Assembly: GCA_016929135.1 (NCBI GenBank)
Contig: JAFGJK010000129.1
Location: 1-56,056 of the forward strand
DNA: 56,056 nucleotides
Source: Spirochaetota bacterium
Lineage (GTDB): Bacteria; Spirochaetota; UBA4802; UBA5550
Reading direction: 5' to 3'
Under the pieces are notes generated by a model that had not been told where the DNA came from, ran no database searches, and saw only the letters and a list, made by a program, of their open reading frames with translations. The translations under genes and the position numbers were made by a program. Of this stretch, positions 8,359-17,337 are shown piece after piece (positions within the stretch are counted from its first letter, which is position 1; each line of letters starts with the position of its first letter).

Positions 8359-8691
8359 TCAGGCTTTCAAAAGGGGCCGAAGGTCATCGATCCGGTCGAA
8401 GAGATGCCAGATATAATTGCCTCCACCCCGTTCGCGGTGCGGATGCAGGTCCGCCAGAGCGGGATCTTCGAGATAGCTCCTGAATGACCCGATGGAATCC
8501 CACTCCACTAGGATCATGACACTCCTGGGTGCCACTTCCCCCTTCAACGCCTCGCGGAATTTTCCCAGCGCCACAACCCTTCCCCCGTGCGCAGCCACCT
8601 CCCGTGCGGAGCGCCGTGAATACGCGGTGTACTCATCCCTGTCGGCAATATCGAAGAGGTTCAGTGCGAATACCGGTCTGTGCTCATCCAT
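8359..8691 (-). CDS. DUF1330-family protein
   Basis: This 110-residue protein resembles DUF1330, a dimeric ferredoxin-like alpha/beta barrel family: FALNLFDIADRDEYTAYSRR at the N-terminus, a GGRVVALGK strand, then SVMILVEWDSIGSFRSYLED. The function of the family is unknown. The ATG at 8691 has the ribosome binding site GGAGGGCAGG. It is convergent with the GntR gene, 13 bases away, and probably forms a single-gene unit. Confidence 0.75.
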   Translation of the reverse strand: MDEHRPVFALNLFDIADRDEYTAYSRRSAREVAAHGGRVVALGKFREALKGEVAPRSVMILVEWDSIGSFRSYLEDPALADLHPHRERGGGNYIWHLFDRIDDLRPLLKA

Positions 8692-8895
8692 ATCCCTGCC
8701 CTCCTTCCCGGCTTCTCGCCGGAGGGTTCATCGTCGCATACATGGCGCAACAATACAATGAGTTTTCAAGGCCCCGTCGGCGATCCGCCGTTTTTCGATC
8801 CGTGAAGTGGTTGACCATCGATCCGCACGACCTAGAATGATGTCCACGGATACATGCAGAGGATCCGCTGCTGACATTATCACGAGGAGAGGAAC

Positions 8896-9744
8896 ATGAC
8901 GCCACAGCGATTACTGGGCCTCACGGCCTCACACAGGAAGACCGGCAACTCTGAGATCGTATTAAAGGCTGTGGCGGAAAAACTTCCATCGTGGGAACTC
9001 TCCCTTGTGCGTCTCCCGGACCTGAAGATCCTCCCGTGCAAGGGCTGCTACGCCTGCCTCATGCCAGGAGCGCGGTGCAACCTTGCCGACGACATGGAAT
9101 GGCTCCTGGAGCAGATAATCGGCGCGGACGGCCTCATCTTCGCGGTCCCGAACTACGTCATGGGGCCTGTGGGCATCATGAAGATGATCGCCGACAGGGC
9201 CCTGCAGGCTGTGGCTCATTACGACCGCATGCGCGGTAAAAGAACCGCGCTTGCCCTGACCCTGGGGAGGGAGGACTACCGCGGCTACGCCGATACAGCC
9301 CTGATCTCCCAGGCGGCCGCCCTGGGGCTGTTCATATCGCGGACCGAACTTTTCTACGGCACACACCCCGCCGAGGCGGCGCTGGATGAGCGCTTCAGCG
9401 AGAAGACCGCCTCCCTCGCCCTGGCCCTTTCTGGCGAAAAGGCCGAGATACCCAACCCCGGCAAACGATGCCCCCGGTGCGGCTCCGACCTCTTCAGATT
9501 ACGGGACGGGGAATTCGAATGCGCCCTGTGCAAGGCCCGAGCGACACAGGAGGGATCCCTCCTCAGATTCCACTATTTTCATCCCGAGTTCGGCGATGAG
9601 GGGCGAGAGGCGCATATGAAATGGCTCGTAGGGAAAAAGATCGAATTCAGGGAGATGAAAGAGAGGCTATCGGAGATTCAGTCACGATACCGTGGAGGCC
9701 GGTGGCTTTCCCCCCGCCAAGAACAGGCAGGCGATAATGAATGA
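8896..9744 (+). CDS. Iron-sulfur flavoprotein-like NADPH-dependent FMN reductase with zinc ribbon
   Basis: The 282-residue protein has a flavodoxin-like fold (GLTASHRKTGNSE for FMN phosphate binding, FAVPNYVMGP for the flavin ring). The compact cysteine motif CKGCYACLMPGARC (Cys48/51/54/61) is the one that holds a [4Fe-4S] cluster in iron-sulfur flavoproteins of anaerobes. After the flavin domain a CPRC...CALC zinc-ribbon (Cys192/195/209/212) is added, which is less common. The role is probably electron transfer or reduction of a small molecule or oxygen species in the cytoplasm. The ATG at 8896 follows GAGGAGAGGA. It is followed by a convergent terminator. Confidence 0.82.
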   Translation: MTPQRLLGLTASHRKTGNSEIVLKAVAEKLPSWELSLVRLPDLKILPCKGCYACLMPGARCNLADDMEWLLEQIIGADGLIFAVPNYVMGPVGIMKMIADRALQAVAHYDRMRGKRTALALTLGREDYRGYADTALISQAAALGLFISRTELFYGTHPAEAALDERFSEKTASLALALSGEKAEIPNPGKRCPRCGSDLFRLRDGEFECALCKARATQEGSLLRFHYFHPEFGDEGREAHMKWLVGKKIEFREMKERLSEIQSRYRGGRWLSPRQEQAGDNE

Positions 9745-9748
9745 CGCC

Positions 9749-9784
9749 AAAAAAAACGGACCCCGCAGTCACTGCGGGGTCCGT
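9749..9784 (-). terminator. Rho-independent terminator
   Basis: A perfect 13-bp stem with a three-base loop spans 9756-9784 (arm ACGGACCCCGCAG). On the minus strand the stem is followed by a run of eight T residues, so it ends transcription of the lipoprotein gene at 9826-10683. It lies between convergent genes and may also stop the plus-strand flavoprotein transcript, though less efficiently. Confidence 0.9.
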
Positions 9785-9825
9785 GCTGTTACCCTCGATA
9801 TTTCACGAGATCCCACACGTCAGAA

Positions 9826-10683
9826 TCACCTCATGATGAAGGTCTTCGCAAGCCTCATGCCGACATAGTCGTACCTGAGATGCATGTCGAAGTAATGACG
9901 GTGCGATGTCTTGCAGTACGTCTCGCCGAACGCGTAGGAACCGCCCCTCATCACCCTGAAGTCCCTCTGGTTCAGGTCCTCGCGGCCGTCGCCGGCGGTA
10001 TAGGGATACGACTGATACAGCGAGCTGGTCCATTCCCACACGTTCCCGGCCATGTCGTAGAGACCGAACGGGGATGGGGGGAAGCTGCCCACGGGGGCCG
10101 TTGCCTCCATCCATATGTCGGTACCGCCGGTGCCGAGGTAATTGGCGTTGTCATGGTTCAGAGAACCGTTATTCGTTGGGAAATCATACTGCTTCCCGCT
10201 GGCGGCGGCGTACTCCCATTCCGCCTCGTTCGGCATTCTGAGACCAGACCATTCGCAATAGGCCAGTGCGTCGTAGAAGCGGATACCCGCAACCGGCTGC
10301 TTCGGGTTGTTAAACCCCTCCTGGTACAGATACGGGGTCCTATGCCACTGGTCCGCCGTCTCCAGGAACTTGGCGAACTGCTCGTTGGTCACCTCGTACT
10401 TGCCCAGCCAGAAGCCCTCAACGGAGATCTTCGACCTCGGACGCGCGTCCTCGTCATCGCTGTCGCTTCCCATCTCGAACTCACCCGCGGGTATCCACAC
10501 AAGCACATACCCGTCTTTCGTGTTCTCATACCAGTCCCCCAGCTGCGGCGCCCTGCCGCTCTCGGGGCTCCACTTGTTGCCCGCCGGGGGGGCTCCGGAT
10601 CCGCAGGACGAGAAGCCGCTGCAGGAGACGACGAATATTCCGCCGAGGAACAACAAGGCAAAGTATTTGATAAGTTTTTTCAT
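9826..10683 (-). CDS. Formylglycine-generating-enzyme-fold (SUMF1) lipoprotein
   Basis: The 285-residue protein begins MKKLIKYFALLFLGG with a lipobox ending at a cysteine (VVSC), so it is a predicted lipoprotein. The rest is an FGE-sulfatase/SUMF1 domain: WIPAGEFEMGSDSDDEDARP, GKYEVTNEQFAKFL, LRMPNEAEWEYAAASG, GLYDMAGNVWEWTSS and a final MRGGSY. Most bacterial members have no sulfatase-modifying role and act as binding or structural domains; no sulfatase gene is near. The ATG at 10683 (not 10701) is chosen because GAAGGA precedes it. The terminator at 9749-9784 follows. Confidence 0.88.
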   Translation of the reverse strand: MKKLIKYFALLFLGGIFVVSCSGFSSCGSGAPPAGNKWSPESGRAPQLGDWYENTKDGYVLVWIPAGEFEMGSDSDDEDARPRSKISVEGFWLGKYEVTNEQFAKFLETADQWHRTPYLYQEGFNNPKQPVAGIRFYDALAYCEWSGLRMPNEAEWEYAAASGKQYDFPTNNGSLNHDNANYLGTGGTDIWMEATAPVGSFPPSPFGLYDMAGNVWEWTSSLYQSYPYTAGDGREDLNQRDFRVMRGGSYAFGETYCKTSHRHYFDMHLRYDYVGMRLAKTFIMR

Positions 10684-10745
10684 AGGTTCAGTCCTTCGCA
10701 TAGAATATTTATTGAGATATCCCCTCTGCGTGACGCATCACGCCG

Positions 10746-11990
10746 CTACCTCACCCTCGTGGCAGTCCATGCGGAGTTCCAGGTTACCGTCGGGGGATCA
10801 TAAATACCTTCTTTATAATCTTCTTTGACCTTCATTCCGTAAGCCTTGCCGGCCCCCCCGTCATTGTTCAGCTCTCCCTTGAAGAGGACGTAATCGAAGT
10901 AGGAGAGGGGAAGACGGAAGTACACGCTGGTCCCCCAGAGGTACACGTCGTGCACGCGGATCTCCATGTTGCCGTCCTTTCCGAAGAAGGATGCCACCAG
11001 CTTCAGCGGGCCCTCCTTGCGGATATTGAGAACGCCGTTGAAGATGTTCTTCTGGGGTATATCGATCCTCCAGCGCCCAAGCACGTTGGCCGCTTTCCTC
11101 CTGGCCTTCCACGGATAGGTTCCGCTCAGATCGCCGCCCGACCAGACCTGCGTTCCGGTGATGGTATCGCCGTTGGCGGTACCCTGAAACTTAACCGCCA
11201 CCGCCTTGCCGCTCACCACGCCCCTGGTGGTGAAGGATATGCTCTTCCCTTCAACCTTCGGATCCCGTATGGCAGTGGCAGCGCTGCCCTGGAACTGGAC
11301 CGTCCCGGCGATATCCTGGAATTCCTGCGTGAGCTTCATGGACGCATTCACTGCGCCGCTCTTCAGCGAGGTGGACCATTCCCACTCTCCGCCCACCGGC
11401 GCCGGGATTATCCACAGGCTGATGCGCTCGCCCCTGGCAAGAGGATGACGATCGATCTTATCGGGTCTCCAGTCGGACATGTGAAATTCATGGGTCACCA
11501 CCCTTGTCCCCGGCCTGAGCTGCGAGAAGAGGATCGGACGGATCTTCAGATTGATGTGGTCCAGGAGATAGGCGGTGATTAGGTTCGCCTTGCTGAAATC
11601 GGAATTGAAAATGTCAGCGTTGAGGAATGTGACCTTGTCGGTTACGTCGTATGCCTCGGCGCGCTCTTTTGCCTCCCGCAGACGCTGCTTGTTGATATCA
11701 ATCCCGTAGCCATGTTTAACATGAAACTTCTTCACGCCCATGATAACGACCCGGCCGTCGCCGCAGCCCAGATCGTAGTGGATATCGTTGGGCCCGGCCT
11801 TTCCGAGCTTCAGCATTGCCTCAACGACCTTCGGATGAGTCGGTTCGTAGGGAACATCCAGAGGCCTGTCCGGCATCACCGCATCGGCCAGCCCCGAGAT
11901 CGCGCAGGTCGCCACGAATAACGCCGCCAGGCATCCCCTGAACAGCGGCACGCGCGTTGTCCCCGTAATCAGATTTCTGAGTTTCGACAT
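10746..11990 (-). CDS. Exported class I SAM-methyltransferase-fold protein with C-terminal beta domain
   Basis: The 414-residue protein starts with a signal-peptide-like segment (about residues 17-38, GCLAALFVATCAISGLADA), then a Rossmann methyltransferase domain with motif I DLGCGDGRVV (Asp73 onward), GIDINKQRL and a FLNADIF acidic loop. The motifs look intact. From about residue 205 the sequence changes to a strand-rich domain (SMKLTQEFQDIAGTVQFQG...) that may be an all-beta lipid or ligand binding module. SAM is not expected outside the cytoplasm, so the enzyme either is anchored facing inward or has another role. The downstream neighbour is the SUMF1 lipoprotein. Confidence 0.78.
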   Translation of the reverse strand: MSKLRNLITGTTRVPLFRGCLAALFVATCAISGLADAVMPDRPLDVPYEPTHPKVVEAMLKLGKAGPNDIHYDLGCGDGRVVIMGVKKFHVKHGYGIDINKQRLREAKERAEAYDVTDKVTFLNADIFNSDFSKANLITAYLLDHINLKIRPILFSQLRPGTRVVTHEFHMSDWRPDKIDRHPLARGERISLWIIPAPVGGEWEWSTSLKSGAVNASMKLTQEFQDIAGTVQFQGSAATAIRDPKVEGKSISFTTRGVVSGKAVAVKFQGTANGDTITGTQVWSGGDLSGTYPWKARRKAANVLGRWRIDIPQKNIFNGVLNIRKEGPLKLVASFFGKDGNMEIRVHDVYLWGTSVYFRLPLSYFDYVLFKGELNNDGGAGKAYGMKVKEDYKEGIYDPPTVTWNSAWTATRVR

Positions 11991-12196
11991 TTGAAATACC
12001 CTCCGCTAAAAATTTCGAGGTACTGCGCGGACTCTGCCTTGCACGCCCTCAATGCTTCAAATATCTACATAGTGCCCTTATATTACCAAGAAACAATATG
12101 AATTATTCACCTGAAGAAATATCCATCGAATTTTCAAGCATTTTATTGCATAATTGGGTAAAATCCACGGACTGAAAGGGGATAACTGCCGGCTTA

Positions 12197-12754
12197 TCAG
12201 CGCCTCTTGTTCTCTTCTTTCATAATATACTGGAAACGGCAGAAATCCCTTCCTGTGGCATGACGATCCTCCAGGATGAGGGTCACGTCGGGGTTGTATC
12301 CCCCCAGTATCGCGTAATCGGCATATTTACAGTAGATTTTCGCATATTCCGTCAGGCCCCACCGGCCGGCCGCCCTCATGAAGGAGCAGTCTCCCACGCA
12401 GGCCACCAGGTCTCCCTCCGGAAACGACGGCTTCGCGGGAAAATTATCGGGCGATATATCGGTATAGATCAGCCAATTTCTCAGGGAAAGGGATTTCCCC
12501 TTTGCCTTCACGGCCTCGGCTATCCTTCGCCCCCGCTCCCTGCCGAACTCCTCCACTGCAGCTCTGAGTAGCTTCTCACCCTCCTCTGGCCCCAGGCGCC
12601 GCACCACCTCCTTCGCTACGGTGCCGAAAAGCTGCCCCGCCAGCCCGAATCCCGGTGTCTGGTATTTCTTCCCCACCAGAAGCCGCTTGAACACCACCTT
12701 CAGAAGATAAGGGAAGCTGAGCCCCTTCCTTTTTTCCCTCTCGAGATCGTTCAT
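12197..12754 (-). CDS. L-2-amino-thiazoline-4-carboxylate hydrolase-like protein
   Basis: The 185-residue protein resembles the ATC hydrolase-like family by its central DNFPAKPSFPEGDLVACVGDC region, the CKYADYAILGGYNPDVTL segment and the closing CRFQYIM. These cytoplasmic proteins are mostly uncharacterised; the named member hydrolyses a thiazoline carboxylate in cysteine synthesis. The frame is open to 12853, but the ATG at 12754 has the strong ribosome binding site GGGGAGGATCC and the domain starts there. It stands alone between the methyltransferase and the DsrK-like gene. The family call is by pattern, not alignment. Confidence 0.6.
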   Translation of the reverse strand: MNDLEREKRKGLSFPYLLKVVFKRLLVGKKYQTPGFGLAGQLFGTVAKEVVRRLGPEEGEKLLRAAVEEFGRERGRRIAEAVKAKGKSLSLRNWLIYTDISPDNFPAKPSFPEGDLVACVGDCSFMRAAGRWGLTEYAKIYCKYADYAILGGYNPDVTLILEDRHATGRDFCRFQYIMKEENKRR

Positions 12755-12999
12755 TTGGATCCTCCCCAAAATCAGGCGATGAGCATCGGCGTTTTTCCGG
12801 GATTTCCCGGCATTACGGCTATTGCGATATCCCCGTGGAGTGAATCCCCGCATAAAGAAAGCGGCATCGCCCCCCTAAACGCCACCGGTGAACGATACCC
12901 CTCTGCCGCCCGTTGTCAACGGAATTTTTTAGGACGGAGATTCGATGCTCAGTATAATGCAATCTCTCGTCATTATTAATCTGCCACCACAGCGATGTC

Positions 13000-14247
13000 T
13001 CACAGCAGAAGATTGTCAGCAACCAGTTCCGTGAGGTATTTCACCTCAACATCCATACCGTACCCCGACTTGATGGTATCCAGCTGCGACACGCAGTTCT
13101 CGCATGCCGTAACCACCAGCTTCGCACCGGTTGCGCTGATCTGGTCCCGCTTCACCAGACCGCTCTGTACGCGGAACTTTTCGTTGTCCAGGGCCACCAG
13201 GCCCCCCCCGCCACCGCAGCACCAGTTGTGCTCCCTGTTGGGCGTCATCTCCCGGAAATCGGTACAGAGCTCGCCGATGATGCGTCGGGGCTCCTCGAAG
13301 ACCCCGCCGTTGCGGCCCAACTGGCATGGATCGTGATAGGTGACTGGCTCGCTGATCGCCCCGGCTTTGACCTTGATCCGTCCCTCGCGCAGATAGCGGT
13401 CGATCACCTCGACGATGCTGGAGACCTTGAAGGGGAGCGTGCCCAGCATGTGTCTCTGTATCCGGTAGGCAGTGCCGCACTCGGTAATCACCAGCTCCTT
13501 GACGCCAAGCTGTATGGCTTCCTTAACTATCCTGTTTGCAATGAACTGCATCTTCTCCGGATCGCCCAGGAAGGCGCCGAAATTGACCGCCTCGAAAAAG
13601 CTCAAAGACCAGCTCTCCCCGGCCGCGTTGAAGATCACCGCGGGATTGACGATGGAGTGCGCACCTGCAAGGCCCGCGTAGAGAACACTGGCGCCGCCGT
13701 TATCCATGGGGATGAGGCCATCGGGAGACGACCTCCCCAGCTTCTCCTGCACGATCTTCTCCAGGTCCCCCACGACGCTTTTGAACCCTTCCTTGAACTC
13801 CCCGATGCTCTTCCCCTTCTCCACCGCCGAGTCCGCCAGGATCACGAGCTCCTCCGGAGCCGTCTCGTTGCCGATGAGCATCAGCTTCGCCATGGTCATG
13901 AGATAACCGGTATCGATGCCGAAGGGACAGTTCACCATGCAGCGCCGGCAGCCGGTACAGGAGAAGGCAGCCTCCCTGACCTCCTCCATGGCGCGATCAT
14001 CCAGCTCCCGCGCCTCGCCCCAGTAGGGGAAGAACCTCCCCGAGGGCCGGAAGTACTTTCTGAAGATCCTTCGCAGCGTCTCCGCCCTTCCCACCGGCGT
14101 GTATTCCCTCTTCGGAATGCCGTAATAGACATGACAGGAGTCGTAGCAGAGACCGCACCTGGTGCAGAGGTCCAGGTAGTACTGCATCGGCTTGGTGAGC
14201 CGCGATTTCATCAGATCAGTAATGGTGCCGATTTTTTCCCGGTTCAT
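13000..14247 (-). CDS. DsrK/HdrD-like iron-sulfur electron-transfer protein
   Basis: The 415-residue cytoplasmic protein has two ferredoxin motifs (Cys28/31/34/38 and Cys97/100/103/107) and two cysteine-rich CCG-type domains: a degenerate first one around ITECGTAYRI and a full second one (HDPCQLGRN, NWCCGGGGG, ACENC), as in the catalytic subunit HdrD and in DsrK/TmcB. CCG domains hold the noncubane cluster that works on disulfides or a protein trisulfide. It follows the membrane subunit gene by two bases, so the two form a DsrMK-type quinol-linked complex. The ribosome binding site is GAGGAGATAG. The likely partner is the TusA/DsrE2 sulfur carrier pair upstream. The substrate is inferred, not proven. 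Confidence 0.85.
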   Translation of the reverse strand: MNREKIGTITDLMKSRLTKPMQYYLDLCTRCGLCYDSCHVYYGIPKREYTPVGRAETLRRIFRKYFRPSGRFFPYWGEARELDDRAMEEVREAAFSCTGCRRCMVNCPFGIDTGYLMTMAKLMLIGNETAPEELVILADSAVEKGKSIGEFKEGFKSVVGDLEKIVQEKLGRSSPDGLIPMDNGGASVLYAGLAGAHSIVNPAVIFNAAGESWSLSFFEAVNFGAFLGDPEKMQFIANRIVKEAIQLGVKELVITECGTAYRIQRHMLGTLPFKVSSIVEVIDRYLREGRIKVKAGAISEPVTYHDPCQLGRNGGVFEEPRRIIGELCTDFREMTPNREHNWCCGGGGGLVALDNEKFRVQSGLVKRDQISATGAKLVVTACENCVSQLDTIKSGYGMDVEVKYLTELVADNLLL

Positions 14248-14249
14248 GG

Positions 14250-14966
14250 CTATCTCCTCGCTGTGGAATATGCGAAAAAGGCAAAGACCGCATGGATCAT
14301 CTTGCTGAAGGGGAAGAGCATGATGAACAGGTTTGAAAAGAATATGTGAATCACCATGACGGCATAGTGCGGGGAATACGATACCATCACCGGAAGCCTC
14401 GGATTCAGCGTCAGGAGCCCGGCGAAATACTCCCGGTAGGCCTGTACCGGGACGTGCATCGCGCCAATGCCCAACCGATCCACCAGGTGGAGGATCGAGC
14501 CGAAGAGAATCGAGAGAAACAGGATTATCAGCAGAAAGTAGTCCTCGGGCACCGATATTTCACGAACCGGCGCTCCGAAACGGCGGAAAAGAAAATAGAG
14601 GGTGCCGATCATCATGACCATACCCACCGACCCTGCGCCGAGAAAGACCCTGTGCGGGATCACCTGCAACGCCGGGATATTCCATACCAGCTCACAATGT
14701 CCCAGTATGAGAAAGAGCACCGCGGCGTGGAAGGCCACGATGAATACCCAGAACACCCTATCCTTTCTGAAGGCCGAAGGGACCAGAAAGGCGTCCCTGG
14801 CCACCGCCAGCGGCCGCGGCAGCTCCCTGGGGAAGAGCCCCAGCGTTCCCGTGATCGACGGTGAGCGGAAGACCCTGACGAGCTTCCAGACCATCCCCGC
14901 GACGAAGAGAATGAACGCCAGATAGACCATCGGCACCATAACGATATAGGCAAAAAGATCGAGCAT
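14250..14966 (-). CDS. DsrM/NarI-like membrane cytochrome b subunit
   Basis: The 238-residue protein has about five hydrophobic segments and several histidines placed in or near them (His80, His90, His160, His171, His207, His225), as in the haem b binding gamma subunit of nitrate reductase and DsrM. It would pass electrons between menaquinone and the DsrK-like subunit. The ATG at 14966 is chosen (ribosome binding site GAGGAGTGCC) rather than the upstream in-frame ATG. The stop is TAG, two bases before dsrK. A hairpin-containing gap of 132 bases separates it from tusA. Confidence 0.82.
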   Translation of the reverse strand: MLDLFAYIVMVPMVYLAFILFVAGMVWKLVRVFRSPSITGTLGLFPRELPRPLAVARDAFLVPSAFRKDRVFWVFIVAFHAAVLFLILGHCELVWNIPALQVIPHRVFLGAGSVGMVMMIGTLYFLFRRFGAPVREISVPEDYFLLIILFLSILFGSILHLVDRLGIGAMHVPVQAYREYFAGLLTLNPRLPVMVSYSPHYAVMVIHIFFSNLFIMLFPFSKMIHAVFAFFAYSTARR

Positions 14967-15057
14967 AATGGCACTCCTCGGTTTTCTGATGGTAATAGGT
15001 TGTATCCAATGCACTTTTGCCGTCATCGAAACGACGGCATCCGGGAATTGATCAACC

Positions 15058-15082
15058 GCACCGCACCCTGCGGGTGCGGTGC
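15058..15082 (-). terminator. Hairpin between tusA and dsrM
   Basis: A perfect 11-bp stem with a three-base loop (arm GCACCGCACCC at 15058-15068). On the minus strand it follows the tusA stop by 17 bases, but the sequence after it has no T run, so it is a weak terminator or an mRNA-stability or attenuation element separating dsrE2-tusA from dsrMK. Confidence 0.55.
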
Positions 15083-15098
15083 GATGCCTTTCGTTACA

Positions 15099-15341
15099 CT
15101 ATTTCAGTTTCTTTATGTAAAACTTCGAGACGTCCCCCTTTTCAACCTTAACAATCTCGTTTCCGCTGGTCTTTGCCCAGGCAGGAAAATCCGCATGGGC
15201 GCCGGGATCGGTTGTCTCCGCCACGAGCACCTGCCCGACCTGCATCTCATCCTTCACCTTCTTGCTCACCCTTACGATGGGGAGCGGGCACTTCAGCCCC
15301 TTGAGATCCATAGTAGCATCGACTTTGATTTCTTCGCTCAT
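15099..15341 (-). CDS. tusA: TusA-family sulfurtransferase / sulfur carrier
   Basis: The 80-residue protein has the TusA (SirA/YeeD) pattern: DLKGLKCPLPIVRVSKKVK with the persulfide-carrying cysteine Cys18 followed by PLP, then a strand VLVAETTDPGA and a final SKFYIKKLK. TusA proteins accept sulfur as a persulfide and pass it on. Placement between dsrE2 and the dsrMK-like pair suggests sulfur relay to a membrane-bound redox complex. The ribosome binding site is AAGGAGCAG. The stop codon is TAG. Confidence 0.93.
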   Translation of the reverse strand: MSEEIKVDATMDLKGLKCPLPIVRVSKKVKDEMQVGQVLVAETTDPGAHADFPAWAKTSGNEIVKVEKGDVSKFYIKKLK

Positions 15342-15399
15342 ATACTGCTCCTTACTCAGTTGTTATGTTGACGACCTGTATCATGTCACTGCATCGTAT

Positions 15400-15936
15400 T
15401 CAAATGAAGAGCTGCACCCTGCTCCCCGCCGCCTCTTCGAGGAACTTGGCGACGCCTGCGAGCTCCATTCCGGGGTAGTCAATCATCTCGTCCATCTTCA
15501 TCCCCATGAGATCCATGGACATCTCGCAGACATAGATCTTCACACCCAACTCCCCGGCCAGGGCGATCATATCATCCAGGGAGGAGATATTCTTCTTTTT
15601 CATGAGATGCTTCATCATCCCAGTCCCCATCCCCCCCATATGCATCTTGGAGAGAACCACCTTCGATGGACCCTTGGGGAGCATGAAGCCGAACATCTTC
15701 CCGAAGATATCCTTCCCCTTCCCCCTCTTCTTTTTATCCCTCAGGGCAGGTGTCGCCCAGAAGGTAAAAAACATCACCACCTCCATACCCATGGCGATTG
15801 CCCCGGTGGCGATGATGAAGGAGGCCAGCAGTTTATCCAGATCGCCGCTGAAAACGACCATGGAGAGCTTATTGCCGCTCCCCTTGTGCTCCTCCAGATC
15901 GCGTCTCAACGATTCCAGTTCTTTGGTGATGTCCAT
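15400..15936 (-). CDS. DsrE2-type sulfur-transfer protein
   Basis: The 178-residue protein fits the DsrE2/DsrF/DrsH-like family: a first strand LSMVVFSGDLDKLLASFIIATGA, a hydrophobic VVMFFTFWA segment, a Met-rich GGMGTGMMKHLMKKK loop and the conserved cysteine Cys137 in KIYVCEMSMDLMGM. DsrE2 is the larger, often membrane-associated member that works with TusA. It is the first gene of the unit that continues through tusA and dsrM to dsrK. The ribosome binding site is GGGGGAA. Confidence 0.87.
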   Translation of the reverse strand: MDITKELESLRRDLEEHKGSGNKLSMVVFSGDLDKLLASFIIATGAIAMGMEVVMFFTFWATPALRDKKKRGKGKDIFGKMFGFMLPKGPSKVVLSKMHMGGMGTGMMKHLMKKKNISSLDDMIALAGELGVKIYVCEMSMDLMGMKMDEMIDYPGMELAGVAKFLEEAAGSRVQLFI

Positions 15937-16252
15937 GATTCCCCCGCTGCAGGTATTTTAATATTTTATTTAATATTCAATATCTTAAACATACAACAGG
16001 AAAATATAAACGGCAACCGCAGAAGGCCGTTTTACTAAGAATATAGTTAAAATAGTGCAGGAAAAGCAAATTAATCCTTCGATAGCGGTCTGTCCGGAGA
16101 TCCCCGTAACACCAGTATCCGACGACCCCGTTGAAGAAAAAATTGTACTTGATTTACATAAAGAACCACGACGCTGTATACCTGCGTGCAGCAGGGGGAG
16201 CAGATCTGAGCCAGAGCCGTTGCACAGGTATCATCACAGCAGGAGCCTTCCG
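15937..16252. other. Divergent intergenic region between dsrE2 and the amidotransferase lipoprotein
   Basis: The first 70 bases are very AT-rich (a run of overlapping AATATT and TTTAATATT blocks) and probably hold the dsrE2 promoter on the minus strand. The plus-strand frame is open here from 16055, but the real gene starts at 16253. No RNA gene or repeat is visible in the rest. Confidence 0.5.
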
Positions 16253-17098
16253 ATGAAAAGCCGAATACCATCAGCCGCGTTGACCGCCATCCTCATACTG
16301 AACCTCTGTGCCTGCGGCAGCACCCTGAACACCGGGGGGCCGGATATCGGGGTCCTCTACGGTACCATCCAGACCGCGCTGTTCCCCCTGGGCATCGACA
16401 TCAACGGTGAGTACGTCAGCGCGCTCCGCGCCTCGGGAGCCAGGGTCGTCCGAATCTATGTCTCCGAATCACCCGCAACAGTAACGGAAAAGCTGAATTC
16501 GGCCGAGGGGATATTGATCCCCGGCGGGCTTGACATCAGCCCCACACGATACGGAGTGCTACCGGATCCGAAGCTGGGGCCGGTCGATGCAGCCTTGGAC
16601 GACCTTGAGTTCCTTGTCATGCGCTACAGCGATCAGAAGGGCCTCCCCGTGCTCGGCATTTGCCGCGGCTGCCAGATGCTCAACGTATACTACGGGGGGA
16701 CGCTCTTCCAGGACATCCCGACGAGATACCCGAAGGGAACGATGGTGCCGCACAGAAAGAACCGCGACCTCGTGGTGATTTCGATGCCGCAGAAATGCAT
16801 GCACCGAATCAGCGTCGCACGGGAGAGCAGGCTCCACCGGCTCCTGAACCGCGATGCAATTGCGGTGAATTCATACCATCATCAGGGTGCTGAACGGGTG
16901 GCGCCCGGATTAATCGTCAGCGCCCGCTCCGCAGACGGATTCGTGGAGGCCCTGGAGCTTCCCGGTGACCGCTTCGTCCTGGGCCTCCAATTTCACCCGG
17001 AAAAGATGCTCCAGGAGGCGCCGTCCTTCAGACGTGTCTTCCATGAATTCGTGAATGCTTCGGCCGCATGGGGAGACGCGCAGAAAGCCGTCCCCTGA
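16253..17098 (+). CDS. Class I glutamine amidotransferase / peptidase C26-fold lipoprotein
   Basis: The 281-residue protein begins with a lipoprotein signal (lipobox LCAC, Cys21). The body has the C26/gamma-glutamyl-GABA-hydrolase features: GILIPGGLDISPTRYG, the nucleophile elbow GICRGCQ (Cys137) and LQFHPE (His248, Glu250), plus SYHHQG. PuuD-like members hydrolyse gamma-glutamyl compounds, normally in the cytoplasm; the lipoprotein signal would put this one outside the inner membrane. The ATG at 16253 follows AGGAG by seven bases. It is 239 bases upstream of the DUF362 gene. The substrate is unknown. Confidence 0.82.
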   Translation: MKSRIPSAALTAILILNLCACGSTLNTGGPDIGVLYGTIQTALFPLGIDINGEYVSALRASGARVVRIYVSESPATVTEKLNSAEGILIPGGLDISPTRYGVLPDPKLGPVDAALDDLEFLVMRYSDQKGLPVLGICRGCQMLNVYYGGTLFQDIPTRYPKGTMVPHRKNRDLVVISMPQKCMHRISVARESRLHRLLNRDAIAVNSYHHQGAERVAPGLIVSARSADGFVEALELPGDRFVLGLQFHPEKMLQEAPSFRRVFHEFVNASAAWGDAQKAVP

Positions 17099-17337
17099 GG
17101 TGGAGTAAAAGTATCCATCATCCCCCCCCTTCACCGCGCTGCTGTTCCTCAGAGCCGCGGATGGCGGTCAATCAGCGGCATGCTACAGGATTGCATAATA
17201 CCGTTCCAGGTCAGCCAGGCCGGATGTGTTCGAGAATGATGAGGCATGATAAAAAATCGGTTGCAGAGAATTCCACGCTATGCTCACAATACAGGAATCC
17301 CACCAAAAACGGAGGGAGACGATCCGGAGGTGCATAC

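Noticed and set aside
15018..15039. Second hairpin (TGCCGTC/GACGGCA) as a terminator
   Set aside because: Neither strand has a T run after it; it is not needed to explain the transcript ends.
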